In this document: positions 1 to 11,544 of the stretch, piece by piece
How the letters are laid out: every line of letters starts with the position of its first letter
How positions within the stretch are numbered: position 1 is the stretch's first letter
Source: Serpula lacrymans var. lacrymans S7.9
Taxonomy: Eukaryota; Basidiomycota; Agaricomycetes; Boletales; Serpulaceae
DNA length: 64,000 nt
Assembly (NCBI RefSeq): GCF_000218685.1
Contig: NW_006763303.1
Span: 558,001 to 622,000, forward strand
Direction: 5' to 3'
Program-made: the position numbers and the translations under genes
Notes under the pieces: generated by a model
What the model saw: the letters and a program-made list of their open reading frames with translations, nothing else
What the model was told of the DNA's origin: nothing
The model's database searches: none

Positions 1-947
1 TCAGATCAAGATGGGAAAATTCGATCACATCCCAGAATTAACAGGTGCCAAAATTTTTCATGAATGGCATCGTCACACCAAAACTATAACAACCAAGAGT
101 TAGTTACTCTGGCGCACACAAGAACACACTATAAAGAAGATGTTGAGGGAGTGGTTACCCCTTAAGCTGCAGAGAGTTTGTTGGTATACAACAGGAGGAC
201 TCGCTAAGGAGTCTCCTGGATCTATTGGGGTATATATACTAATACAGAGTGTTTGTACTTATGTACTGTACAGTTGATAAAGTTAGTGGCTGATGATGTT
301 ATGGGGCCTAGCCCGCATGACCAGCTCCACTGCGTGAGAGAGTTGTATCTAAAATAAGAAGAAGGCAATGTGGCGCAAGAAAGAGGAGTTTGGACAAAAG
401 GGGAAGTGCCGCATGGCACCATGTGTGAAAGCTAAAGTGTACAAGGTTAAAGCGGAGAATGAAAAAGAAGGAAAGGTCTGAAAATTGTGTTATCGTAACA
501 AAAACACTGTTAGTCGGGGAAGGCCTGTATAATCACATTAGCAAGGGAACTGATCCGACAAATTTCTTTGAATATGCGTCATTGTTGCCGTCTCCTCTCG
601 ACCTGAGTGCACCAACATCAACAGAAGTCCAATTGATTCAATCATGGATCAAAGACGACAGAAATGCAAAAGGAATCATCCTTCACAAAGTGAACACCAT
701 CATATTAAACATTATTCCGGATGATGTTTCTCTACTAGCTCGTGACACTTGGACCATACTGGCTGATCAATTTGATCACATTGATATCTCTGTTCAGTTC
801 ACCATTAAGAATCAGCTGAATGACCTCAGAATGAAAGATGCAGGTGACGCTCAATGCTATGTGTCAGCTCACATCTCTGCAAACAAACACTTATCACGCA
901 TACAAGTAACACAAACTCAGATTGCGATCACTTCCATATGTCATTGA
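1..947 (+). pseudogene. Copia-type gag remnant split by a solo LTR
   Basis: An open frame starts at ATG 11 with residues MGKFDHIPELTGAKIF and runs to position 84, where a solo LTR interrupts it. It resumes at 501. With the LTR and one copy of the 5-bp duplication AAAAC removed, the frame is continuous to a stop at 945-947. Composition and layout (N-terminal FDHIPELTGA-type start, then about 140 residues with WTILADQFDH and a polar helix-rich tail) resemble the N-terminal half of Ty1/copia Gag of the UBN2 type. No zinc knuckle, protease or integrase follows, so this is a truncated fragment. The copia assignment is inference from composition; the continuous frame across the LTR is seen directly. 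Confidence 0.55.
85..500 (-). repeat. Solo LTR, gypsy family A (416 bp)
   Basis: Reverse-complement copy of the LTRs at 18655 and 28143. Read on the minus strand it starts TGTTACGATA and ends GGTTGTTATA, where the family norm is TTGTTACA. It is flanked by the direct repeat AAAAC at 80-84 and 501-505, the 5-bp target-site duplication expected for an LTR retrotransposon. No internal sequence is present, so this is a solo LTR left by LTR-LTR recombination. It interrupts a gag frame. Confidence 0.85.
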
Positions 948-3023
948 CTCTCAGTTCCTCTCTAGGTTCTCAGTGGAAAAATTCCGCATTGGTATCTCAG
1001 CAAGGACTTACAAGTTGCTTTCAGGTTGATGCAAGGAATAAATCCCGAACAATCTGTCTATCCAGAAAATGGTCACATTTCTGATCCACATTGGGCCTCC
1101 ATCAACAGTTGCTGGTCGTCTTCTGGGTTTCACACTGATATTACAAATGTATCTAACAGGATTCAACAATTTTATCATGAATCCTTGGAAGAACCTTTCA
1201 TTGCACTAATACCACAGCCACAACCTCGATGTATTGGAGCTACACCATACACTCTATTTGCAACCACGTGACTTCAGAGAGACATTACTAGGGCGACAAC
1301 CTCAGGCCCAGGGCACACAGAGTCCGCCACGTTCTAAAGTCTTTCGGAAACATTATCTTCTATGACTGTCACCCGGACACAGGTCCGTACCCAAATTGCT
1401 TTCTTTCTGTTCCATCACTGACATATGTGCTGACAGGCCATCTTACCAGGTGTATTAAGCGGTGCATGTGATAGCCTTCGCAGACTCTTGCAGGTTTTCA
1501 TGCTATGGATTATGAAAGAGATGCCGAAGTCTCTAGTAAGCGATGCATATGTTCGTTGGACAGAGAATCTTAGCGTCATCATTGCCATTTTTGAGGCTCT
1601 TGATATGGACACGAGGTTCTTCTCCCCATGACTACGTTTTCATTTCCGCACGGCTTATTTTTTAACCACAGAGATATGAAATTCGACAAGCTCCGGCCAG
1701 CACTCAAATACTGTAGTCTGGTCCAAAGTAAGGACCTTTGGCAGGAACCCCCGCTTTGGTAGTAATAGAGAAGGCACCATGAACGGCACATTCGGCTTGA
1801 ACTCAGCATTTTGTGGCTAGTCACACCAGGAAAAAGCACATAAAGGTTTCAGCTGAAACAGCTACTGTAGAGAACAAATGTTATGTTTATGATCCCTACT
1901 ATTGTATCGCAACTACGTCAATTTATGTAGCACCTTGAACCTATATGACTCTGAATATCCCATTTCTTTTTGCCTGTGTTTTGGTTCAGGTGTGTCTGCA
2001 ATTCATAGCGGCGTTTTAATTGGAGTGGCTGACAGTTTCACTATCTCAATGGCTCAGCATCTGTTTGGGATGGAAGAAAAATTTGAAACTAGCATTGTTC
2101 GTCATCTGAGAGCTTCACTATCAACTCTACCGATTCGCACAAAGGCTAAGTGGTGAGTTACGCTGGTTGAAGCAATAGCTAGCCTTTAATGTGATGCTCA
2201 GCCATATTCAATCGGAGCAGTTGAGTTTAAAATCAAGGTGCCAAAGAGCTCAATATTCGCGTTATTGGTACCGAAGGGAGGGTTCACGCCAAATGGCCTT
2301 ACTTTGGTGCAGACCTTATTTACAAGATATCGACTTATCATATATTGAATTAGGTAAGCAAGGGAGACTACGAATACTGTCTCATGCACTGCCCAGGAGG
2401 CAATATGTCTACATTTTATCGTGCCTTATTCGTCCAACTCTCCTGCTTGCATCAGCAACTAGACATCCACCAGGCTCGTTTTTATGCACATTACTACCGG
2501 AGTTACTGTTACTTCATGAACCTAATGTGGCAGTCTGCAATCGACTTGATGCCTGATCAGCAGGGCTACTGCTAGTAGCTTACGGGCTTTTCCCCCCTCC
2601 CTATGCCACGATCCTACAGGGACTAATGTTCACTACTGGATGTCTGGGACAATCTTCCTAGATAGTTGTATGAAAGCGGAGGACATAGTTACAGTTTCCG
2701 ACTGACATTAGCTGCGTTCAGAGTGTAAGCGAAGCCAGGGGAAAGTCCTCCAGAGAGGATTTTTAGACTAACGAAGCGAGTCCCCTGGCGTTCGGTAAAG
2801 ATAACCGAGGAATAACTCGGGGTAGATTTCATCTAGGTTTAGAATTACAAAATGAAAATACATCGAAAATACCACTTCTACCTCGTATATAAGATCAAAA
2901 CGAGATCTGGGAAATGCTAGTCTACCCCATCATGCCCACAGCTCTCACTCGAAACCGTCCGACTATCCGCCAGCAACGGCGCCAGCAGTTAGATAGGACT
3001 GTCAAAAAGGTCCTTCACCAGCT
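948..3023. other. Unassigned decayed sequence
   Basis: Short ORFs occur in all frames (for example 1026-1271 plus, 1579-1839 minus, 2191-2556 plus). None shows a domain, a conserved motif or a consistent splice structure. The first part may be eroded continuation of the copia fragment. A strongly mixed stretch at 2710-2830 precedes the Harbinger element. No RNA gene, LTR boundary or terminal inverted repeat was found. Confidence 0.4.
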
Positions 3024-5324
3024 AATATTCGTGGCAAACCTGAATTTGCTGAGGCGGATATTCTTGGGAAAGCTAGTATATTGAAGTGCCGATTCAATCC
3101 CTTCATTGATGGGGACGCTCCTCCATGTGATGACCCACTAGCAGCCTTCAAACCTCGAGGTTCCTCATGTCATCCCACAGCGTCGACGACATCTCCGACA
3201 ACGACAATCAGAGCCAACAGCTGTCTGGTGAAGGCCACAGCATCACTAAGACTCTTACAAGTTGCAAGACAGGATCAGTGCAGACTCTTGCGTCCCAAGG
3301 CAATCCCCCGGCTCCATCTCGCATTACTTGGTCAAATCAACGCACTGACCGCATAATGGATTGGCTCGAGAAACATCCTGTGCGACGTCAAATGCTTTTT
3401 TCTGATTCCTTATCTGTAGCTAGGGGAGAAAATCGGCCAGTTGTGAGGAACACCAAGAGCGTCAGGGTCCCAATTGTCAGAAGAATTGCTCGACATGTCT
3501 TCAAGAACGACTCAAAGGAAGAACTCCGCATTGCAGTTGACCATCACCGCAAGCAATTTGGAGAATCAGTGCAATCAAGACTCGACCAGTACATATTTAT
3601 ATATTATTTTTAACAGACATAATGATATTAACATGATGAATACTTCTGAAGCCTCGGGAAAAAATATAAGGAGTGTGTGCGCACATTGTCAGGTACAGGT
3701 GCTGGATTGTCTGCTGAAGAGTTGGCTTCGTCGGGTTTTAGCAACCCTATTGGTGAGCTTTGAATCAGTTGGGATTTCGGAATGGAAGCATATAAATCTC
3801 TACATTTAGAGAAAGTGCGTGGGCAGTTCAGATGGTGGGATCGTCTGCATGCAATGTGGAAGTCATCGCCAAAGTACACATCACAACCCGAGTCGTCCCT
3901 GCCTGGCCAAAATCTCGAAAGTAGTGCTATGTCGCTGCTGTTCGGTGCAAAGGCTGATCAAGATCCCATGGACAACAGCAACTGCCAGAGCAATGGTGAC
4001 TGGAGCCTCATGGAATACGAGGATGGTAGTTTAGTTCAGACGTCACAACACAGCATGCATCACCCTACGCCTCAGCAGCAGTTCGCTAGTCAGCAGCAGC
4101 AATATTTGGCCCTCCCTCAGCAGCAGTTCGCTAGTCAGCAGCAACAATATTCGGTCCTCCCTCAGCAGCAGTTCGCTGGCCAGCAACAATACACTGGTCA
4201 ACAGCAGCAGCAGTTTACCGGCCAGCAGCAATATGCTGGTCAGCCACAGCAGCAGTTTAACGGCCAGCAGCAATATGTTGGTCAGCCGCAGCAGCAGTTT
4301 AACGGCCAGCAGCAATATGTTGGTCAGCCGCAGCAGCAGTTTACCGGCCAGCAGCAATATGCTGGTGTTAGCACTCAGTCTTTTGGCGGGAACCATGTAT
4401 ATAGGAACCCACTACCCTTTCCCGCCCATCCCTCTTTTTCTAGTGCATCATTTGACAGTTTTAACTCCTCGACTCCTTCTGTACACTCAGTTTCGTCGCT
4501 CAATTGGCCTCCCACTCTTGCACCAACCCCAAGTACACCAGCCACAATTGCTTCGCAATCTGATCATTCGCTTGTGACGGGGCCATCCACTACTTCAGTT
4601 CTTACGTCGCCATCCGCCACATCTCTTCCTGGCACGAGGTCTGTTACCGCTATTCGTCGGCAAAGTCTCCAAGCGAGCGCCAGTGCAATCCGGGGCTCTC
4701 AAGATGCTTCCTTGAGTCAGACGCCTGCGCGAGGTGAAGATGACTCCCTGAGTCAGACACCTTCACGAGCATCCAAAAAAGGCAAAGGGAAATGGGCGCG
4801 TGTTGATGATGCACCAAACAACCCAGCAGATGATGTATCACAGACTCGCCCCTCCGAAGCTGATCAGATGGCAGACTTCATGCAGCCAATCATTCAGTCT
4901 GCAAAAGAGCAAGAGACTGCAGCATTGGAGGTCAAGCGGCTGAAACTAGTTCACGGAAGCGACGTCATACGGTACAAGAGTCTCAAAGTGCAATCTAAAA
5001 TAGACGAAACAAAGAAAGAAGAACAGATTGAGATCACTAGGTTGCAGGTGGAGCAGGATCTGAAGATGGAGGAGATGAGGCTGAATACACACAGGATGGA
5101 GAATGACGCAAAGAACAACATGGAGATGAAGAAATTTGAGTTGTTGGCACGCCTGGGCGTATTTGGAAACCAAGGCGGAAACCAACAAGTTAACATGTTA
5201 CGTGGCCTGCTAGGATCCTCTGTTCATCTTCCCTCTCCCCCTGAGTTTTCTCCCTCACAGATCCCGTCAGAGCTGCATATTGGACGCGCCAAGATTAGCC
5301 ATATTAGGCTGGTGATTACTAAAT
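3024..5324 (+). repeat. Left arm of 2301-bp inverted repeat
   Basis: This segment equals the reverse complement of 6793-9093. Both arms are exactly 2301 bp, every pair of mirrored ORFs has coordinates summing to 12117, and the encoded proteins are identical over the whole arm. Inner divergence begins after GATTACTAAAT and outer divergence just before AATATTCG. The spacer is 1468 bp. The arm carries the Myb-like gene of a Harbinger element. It is far too long to be an ordinary terminal inverted repeat, so an inverted duplication is inferred; an assembly palindrome is the main alternative. Confidence 0.9.
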
Positions 5325-5482
5325 TAACTCCCTCTGCTGACATGAATTATGATGATGCTGATATGCCTAGTCAGTACACATCCACCTCATCCGGCCATCA
5401 TCATCATCCGTCGGCCCAAAACCCATCCATTTTTCAAAGGGACTATCACAGTGGGGATGCTATTTATGAGAACGATGTATAA
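3167..5482 (+). CDS. Harbinger-associated Myb/SANT-like protein, Q-rich
   Basis: The proposed joined exons 3167-3588, 3652-3752 and 3789-5482 give 738 residues in one frame. The second intron would be only 36 nt, so that junction is uncertain. The N-terminal part has a Myb/SANT-like region (ITWSNQRTDRIMDWLEKHP), then a KKYKEC..LSGTGAGL segment and FRWWDRLHAMW, a pattern seen in DNA-binding proteins that accompany PIF/Harbinger transposases in basidiomycetes. Next come Q/Y/G-rich repeats (about 4065-4365), a Ser/Thr-rich linker, a charged coiled coil rich in Lys and Glu (about 4915-5150), and a short tail with HHHH. The partner protein in such elements helps nuclear import and DNA binding of the transposase. 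It is convergent with the transposase, whose stop lies about 100 bp away. The family assignment is moderately secure. Confidence 0.65.
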
Positions 5483-5585
5483 CTTTTTGCTTGCGTGTAG
5501 ATATGTCCATGTTGTTTTAGCAATGTTTATAGTGTTATATGTATGCTTACAATGTATGAATGAATGATTATACTGCATTCTCTGA

Positions 5586-8500
5586 TTATCTATATAAGTG
5601 GCTAGCAAAAAGAGCGGCCAAAAGGGTGTCTCTCAGGTTCTCCGTTGTGGCCAGGTCTATTTCAAGGTCCTCCTGGTCCGATTCTTCCAAGTCCCCATCA
5701 GTTGACGCTTCTAAGCTATCATTTAGTTCTCTCCGCCAGTCCCTGTCTATCGTACTTTTATTTCCCTCTATTTCTATGATCATATTGTGAAGAATGAAGC
5801 AACACCGAATCCAAAGTTTGGTGTAACTGAGTCGGTGAACTGAGCTGACTTGAATTCGGAGTTCCTTCAGTGACTGGAAGCGAATTTTCAGAAGCCCGAT
5901 TGCGTGCTCAGACCGAATGCGGACACGGGATAGGTAATAATTGAAGTGCCGCTGTCGGCGTGTCAGAGCCCCATTAGGCGGCTGCTTGAAGGGTGGGACG
6001 CATGTGGCTGATAGTGGATAAGCTGAGTCAGCCCAAATCCACTCCCCAGGTCCCAAGAATGATTCTGGTTGCGTTCTCAGGCCAGTGTCGAGATATGCTG
6101 AAGCATCGTGGATACTACCTATGTGACCAACACAGTAATCAACAATTTTCAGATTATGTGGGAGAGTCACAACCTATATTACAAATAAAAATTAGAAAAT
6201 GAAAAACAGTTTCTATCAAATAAAATTACCTGTGCATTAATGGAATAATTAGACTTCCTATCATAGAAAGTCTCTCCATAATGGCTAGGTTTTTGAAATA
6301 AATTGAAGGTTGTCCCATCTATGGACAAATACCCATTTCGCCAAGCAGGACAGACCTGTCTCTCGACCCAACATTTAGCGGCTTCTTTTTCAGCGGGAGT
6401 TGGTGCCTTGATGACATCATCATGGAGGGAAATGATCGCGATCATGCACCGCTTTGTGCATAACTCAACGCCTCCCACGGAAACGCCAGACCAATCGGCA
6501 ATGTCAGCCACCGAAGCCCTATTGCCATAATGGCCTAATCGGGTAAGGAATATGGCCAATTGGACCTCAACTGGAATTTGCTCATTATTTGAATTGTTGT
6601 GGTAAATAGGGTGGTGGCGTACTCGGGCAAGTATTGCGTCAAAAGTGGAGGGATATACCCTCAATTGATGTCGGAAACGGGTCTGATTGTGGTTTCTGGA
6701 CCATGCCAGTAAATTAAATTGGGGCTCACGTGGTGCAGGCGGGTGCACTGTGAAAACGCGTGTTTTCTGAATTTGCTGACATAAGTGACGGTATTTAGTA
6801 ATCACCAGCCTAATATGGCTAATCTTGGCGCGTCCAATATGCAGCTCTGACGGGATCTGTGAGGGAGAAAACTCAGGGGGAGAGGGAAGATGAACAGAGG
6901 ATCCTAGCAGGCCACGTAACATGTTAACTTGTTGGTTTCCGCCTTGGTTTCCAAATACGCCCAGGCGTGCCAACAACTCAAATTTCTTCATCTCCATGTT
7001 GTTCTTTGCGTCATTCTCCATCCTGTGTGTATTCAGCCTCATCTCCTCCATCTTCAGATCCTGCTCCACCTGCAACCTAGTGATCTCAATCTGTTCTTCT
7101 TTCTTTGTTTCGTCTATTTTAGATTGCACTTTGAGACTCTTGTACCGTATGACGTCGCTTCCGTGAACTAGTTTCAGCCGCTTGACCTCCAATGCTGCAG
7201 TCTCTTGCTCTTTTGCAGACTGAATGATTGGCTGCATGAAGTCTGCCATCTGATCAGCTTCGGAGGGGCGAGTCTGTGATACATCATCTGCTGGGTTGTT
7301 TGGTGCATCATCAACACGCGCCCATTTCCCTTTGCCTTTTTTGGATGCTCGTGAAGGTGTCTGACTCAGGGAGTCATCTTCACCTCGCGCAGGCGTCTGA
7401 CTCAAGGAAGCATCTTGAGAGCCCCGGATTGCACTGGCGCTCGCTTGGAGACTTTGCCGACGAATAGCGGTAACAGACCTCGTGCCAGGAAGAGATGTGG
7501 CGGATGGCGACGTAAGAACTGAAGTAGTGGATGGCCCCGTCACAAGCGAATGATCAGATTGCGAAGCAATTGTGGCTGGTGTACTTGGGGTTGGTGCAAG
7601 AGTGGGAGGCCAATTGAGCGACGAAACTGAGTGTACAGAAGGAGTCGAGGAGTTAAAACTGTCAAATGATGCACTAGAAAAAGAGGGATGGGCGGGAAAG
7701 GGTAGTGGGTTCCTATATACATGGTTCCCGCCAAAAGACTGAGTGCTAACACCAGCATATTGCTGCTGGCCGGTAAACTGCTGCTGCGGCTGACCAACAT
7801 ATTGCTGCTGGCCGTTAAACTGCTGCTGCGGCTGACCAACATATTGCTGCTGGCCGTTAAACTGCTGCTGTGGCTGACCAGCATATTGCTGCTGGCCGGT
7901 AAACTGCTGCTGCTGTTGACCAGTGTATTGTTGCTGGCCAGCGAACTGCTGCTGAGGGAGGACCGAATATTGTTGCTGCTGACTAGCGAACTGCTGCTGA
8001 GGGAGGGCCAAATATTGCTGCTGCTGACTAGCGAACTGCTGCTGAGGCGTAGGGTGATGCATGCTGTGTTGTGACGTCTGAACTAAACTACCATCCTCGT
8101 ATTCCATGAGGCTCCAGTCACCATTGCTCTGGCAGTTGCTGTTGTCCATGGGATCTTGATCAGCCTTTGCACCGAACAGCAGCGACATAGCACTACTTTC
8201 GAGATTTTGGCCAGGCAGGGACGACTCGGGTTGTGATGTGTACTTTGGCGATGACTTCCACATTGCATGCAGACGATCCCACCATCTGAACTGCCCACGC
8301 ACTTTCTCTAAATGTAGAGATTTATATGCTTCCATTCCGAAATCCCAACTGATTCAAAGCTCACCAATAGGGTTGCTAAAACCCGACGAAGCCAACTCTT
8401 CAGCAGACAATCCAGCACCTGTACCTGACAATGTGCGCACACACTCCTTATATTTTTTCCCGAGGCTTCAGAAGTATTCATCATGTTAATATCATTATGT

Positions 8501-8950
8501 CTGTTAAAAATAATATATAAATATGTACTGGTCGAGTCTTGATTGCACTGATTCTCCAAATTGCTTGCGGTGATGGTCAACTGCAATGCGGAGTTCTTCC
8601 TTTGAGTCGTTCTTGAAGACATGTCGAGCAATTCTTCTGACAATTGGGACCCTGACGCTCTTGGTGTTCCTCACAACTGGCCGATTTTCTCCCCTAGCTA
8701 CAGATAAGGAATCAGAAAAAAGCATTTGACGTCGCACAGGATGTTTCTCGAGCCAATCCATTATGCGGTCAGTGCGTTGATTTGACCAAGTAATGCGAGA
8801 TGGAGCCGGGGGATTGCCTTGGGACGCAAGAGTCTGCACTGATCCTGTCTTGCAACTTGTAAGAGTCTTAGTGATGCTGTGGCCTTCACCAGACAGCTGT
8901 TGGCTCTGATTGTCGTTGTCGGAGATGTCGTCGACGCTGTGGGATGACAT
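5586..8950 (-). CDS. Fused Myb-like/DDE transposase (PIF/Harbinger)
   Basis: Proposed exons 8950-8529, 8465-8365, 8328-6230 and 6173-5586 give about 1069 residues. The first about 690 residues repeat the Myb-like protein of the left arm. From about 6792 the frame enters a Harbinger DDE nuclease: a helical N-terminal region (FRHQLRVYPSTFDAIL), an HTH-like LGHYGNRASVADIADWSGVS, first catalytic Asp in SIDGTTFNLF, second Asp in WADSAYP, and Glu in RSEHAIGLLK. A clear 56-bp phase-0 intron (6174-6229, GTAATT...TATAG) separates the first and second catalytic Asp and restores the frame. All three acidic residues are present and no stop interrupts the nuclease. The usual Harbinger arrangement is two separate genes. 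Here the inverted duplication has removed the native transposase start and placed its body in frame behind a second copy of the Myb-like ORF. Whether the fusion is expressed is unknown. Confidence 0.75.
6174..6229 (-). other. 56-bp intron in Harbinger transposase
   Basis: On the minus strand the sequence is CAG|GTAATT ... AATATAG|GTTGTGACT. Removing it joins SINAQ to VVTLPHN, the expected continuation of the DDE fold between the first and second catalytic residues. It is phase 0 and of typical basidiomycete length. Confidence 0.85.
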
Positions 8951-9093
8951 GAGGAACCTCGAGGTTTGAAGGCTGCTAGTGGGTCATCACATGGAGGAGC
9001 GTCCCCATCAATGAAGGGATTGAATCGGCACTTCAATATACTAGCTTTCCCAAGAATATCCGCCTCAGCAAATTCAGGTTTGCCACGAATATT
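6793..9093 (-). repeat. Right arm of 2301-bp inverted repeat
   Basis: Mirror copy of 3024-5324. Outside the arm (9094-9111) the outward frame continues differently from the left side, so the duplication edge is sharp. On the inner side the shared sequence ends exactly where the transposase-specific sequence begins. Confidence 0.9.
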
Positions 9094-9455
9094 TTTTGGG
9101 TTTCTATCCACAAAAATACCGTAGGGTTTGAGGTAAGGCCATTCGGGTAGCGATGACGTGCCTGTACAGCAGCTACGCGAAAACAGTCTGTAGCTAAGCG
9201 TAGCTACGCGAGGACGCTCTGAACAGAGCTATTATACTTTACTTCAGAATCAGGCATTACGTGTTAATTTGATCTTGGTAACTGGAAACCCAACAGGGCT
9301 CGCGGTGAACTAGATCTTCGGTGACCGAGGAACAAAATCGTCCAAGTGTACTCGATTTACCTTAAGGTTTTCGTAAACATTATTGGTTCACTGGTCTTTC
9401 TTGGTGCCATTAAGTCCGTTTACTCAAAGTAATACTTTAAATATTACACTTCCTC
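9094..9455. other. Spacer with 12-bp perfect palindrome
   Basis: No gene is seen. GCGTAGCTACGC at 9198-9209 is a perfect palindrome, and AGCTACGCGA occurs twice (near 9172 and 9203). It lies about 100 bp outside the Harbinger arm and could be an element end or a decayed hairpin, but no matching copy exists on the other side at 2700-3023. Confidence 0.4.
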
Positions 9456-11448
9456 TTACCATGATGCAACTACAAAAGCCCCAGCACCTACACTCCCGAA
9501 CATCATTTCGTCTGATCCTGCCGTCGCCTGCCCGCTCTCAAACAGCGTTTTCGTAGCACCTTGGCTCTTTAGCCCAACATCGCTCCACTTCACGCTGGCA
9601 CTCTTATAGTTGGTATTCAAGCCCACGACAAGCGTCTCTCCATTCACAGACCACGTCGAAACATCGACGCCGCCTATGAGGTAGTTTGTTTTCACCGCAA
9701 TGGGAGAGTATAGGAAAGGCACGAGGGATGGGAGGGCCAGAGCGAGCGATGAGGCGGAGGTTTTGATGTCAGCTGGTGTGGGGTCGTCCCAGGAAACTAT
9801 TCCCAAAGCGCCATGGTTAACACCAATTAGCGACTCAATGACGAATTCTTGGCCTGTAGGTGCGCGAAGCCAGTATCTAAATCTGGAGTGTTAGCTGATT
9901 GTGACAGGAGTGTAACATGTTAAATCATAAGGGCTAGTACTGACTCGCTGCCTCCAAATCCTTGTGGGACCGTCCACAGTGCCTTGGTCCTCTCCCAGCC
10001 TTGGGCGACGAGCCGGTTGAGGTGGGTGTCCACACGATCACTAATATCGAAGAACGATGAAGAGCAGTCCTCGCCTACGCCTGTAGTGGCATTTCCACCA
10101 TAGCATTCACCAACACAGTTATCACATCCACAGTCGCCATAATCAGGCGTACACACAGTTTGCCATTCGTTGGACCAAGTAACATTGTTACTGATGGAAT
10201 AGGCGTCTTGCATAACAATGTCCGTGCCGGCGGTATAATATTGCCATTCATAATCCTGGTAGATGAAAAGCGAGGATCAAAAATTTAAGGTCTCAGGTGT
10301 GGCGCTCCGATCAAGGAACCTAACGACATACCTGGCAGTTGAGCACCAAACTAACGGGATGGTATCCATCAAGACTATAGATAAGATCGTACGCATTCGA
10401 TGTAGCGTTGAGGGGATCAGATGTGCCGTCAGGCTCGTCCGCTGTGTACCACAGAAGTAAGTTGGGCCGGTTTTTGATTGAGTTGACTTGTTCGGTGACT
10501 GAAGTGAGGTTCATGTAGGTGAATCTCATATCATACATGAGGTACATCCCAACTTCCTGCATCCGATCGAGGACCTCTTCAAAGGCTGTCATGTTGTCAA
10601 ACGTCGGTACAGGGTGTATCTAATTGGACAACAACAGAATTTAGTCAGCGAGACTCCTTCGATCCGTGCTTGAAGAGGTTCAATACATACAACGGTGAAA
10701 CTGAATAAAAACGGTCAACTCGAGACCATACGAAGCGAAAGCAAAGAAGTACTCACCCTTGCTCCTTCAGCTCGTTGACGATGGACAAGTTGGTTGACAA
10801 ATATCCATCAAAGGTGGTATAGAATCCCATCGGAAACACAGGTGCATACTCACCACCCAAGCCTGTGGCAGGCTTTGCTAGGAGTGCACCTGTTCTGAGA
10901 TCCATCTTGGTGACAGAGCTATTAGTAGGGTTGGGAATATACGACAGAGATGCCGTTGTGCTGAACGACTGGCTCTTTGCGTCAGAGGTACCGGAGTATG
11001 TCGCCGAGCAGGTCAGATTGTACGGTGTCATCTGGGGCGTGAGGCCTTCCAGGCTGAACGGTAGCTCAAAAGCAGTCGTATTAAGGGGAACATCACCCCG
11101 TGCAAGCGTTTTCCCGTCGAGTGAGACTGTAACATCAATACTACCTGCCTGAGAAAGACCTCTTGAAGGAAGAGAGATGGGAGCAGCGCCTGTGATCTCA
11201 TAGTTCACGACAAGCGCGTCGATGAGGATGGCGGCGGGTGAGTGTACGTCTTCAGCGAGATAAGGCTTGATCGCAGGACCACAGCGTAAAGCGAGAAGTG
11301 GGGAGTGTGAATACGTGGGTATAGGAAAGTTACCACCGGGGGGCACGATAGACTGGTTAGCCATATAATTCTTGTTGCACCATGTCTGTGCTGAAACGCC
11401 TCCAAAGAGGTGAGTGCCGAGTAAAGCAGCGAGAGTGAGCAAGACCAT
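9456..11448 (-). CDS. Secreted glycoside hydrolase-like protein
   Basis: Five exons (11448-10757, 10700-10691, 10619-10332, 10255-9945, 9882-9456) total 1728 nt and encode 575 residues without a stop; all introns are GT-AG. I chose ATG 11448 because it begins a classical signal peptide (hydrophobic LLTLAALLGTHLF, cleavage likely near SAQ). After a beta-rich N-terminal region with several N-glycosylation sequons comes a TIM-barrel-like segment. It ends in LLLWYTADEPDG (about 289-300), where the Glu of DEP is a candidate acid/base residue as in clan-A-type glycosidases. A cysteine-rich loop (CTPDYGDCGCDNCVGEC) follows, and a beta-sandwich-like C-terminus closes the protein. It is probably an extracellular polysaccharide-active enzyme; substrate unknown. 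It appears intact, unlike its transposon neighbours. Confidence 0.8.
10691..10700 (-). other. 10-nt microexon of the hydrolase gene
   Basis: The minus-strand sequence TTTCACCGTT is bounded by an acceptor (TATTCAG) and a donor (GTATGT), with introns of 56 bp and 71 bp on either side. Its inclusion is needed to link NELKEQ to IHPVPTF in frame as GFTV. Skipping it would shift the frame. The total CDS is divisible by three only with it. Confidence 0.85.
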
Positions 11449-11530
11449 CGTCAATGGCGGTCACAACTGCGAGGACGACGTCGAGGACAGCACCAATAGT
11501 GCTTGCTGAACGAGCCTGCGAAAATGCCTA

Positions 11531-11541
11531 TGATATATATG
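11531..11541 (-). promoter_or_regulatory. Candidate TATA element of hydrolase gene
   Basis: An ATATATATC-type run lies about 85-90 bp upstream of the chosen ATG at 11448 on the minus strand. The spacing suits a fungal core promoter. The call rests only on composition and position. Confidence 0.35.
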
Positions 11542-11544
11542 TTT

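Noticed and set aside
1415..2575. Several ORFs of 60-120 codons on both strands
   Set aside because: No motif, no consistent frame and no splice pattern; treated as decayed sequence.
4043..4396. Leu-rich ORF on the minus strand (and its mirror 7721-8074)
   Set aside because: It is the antisense of the CAG/CAA-rich repeat tract; Leu/Ala/Val composition follows from complementing Gln codons.
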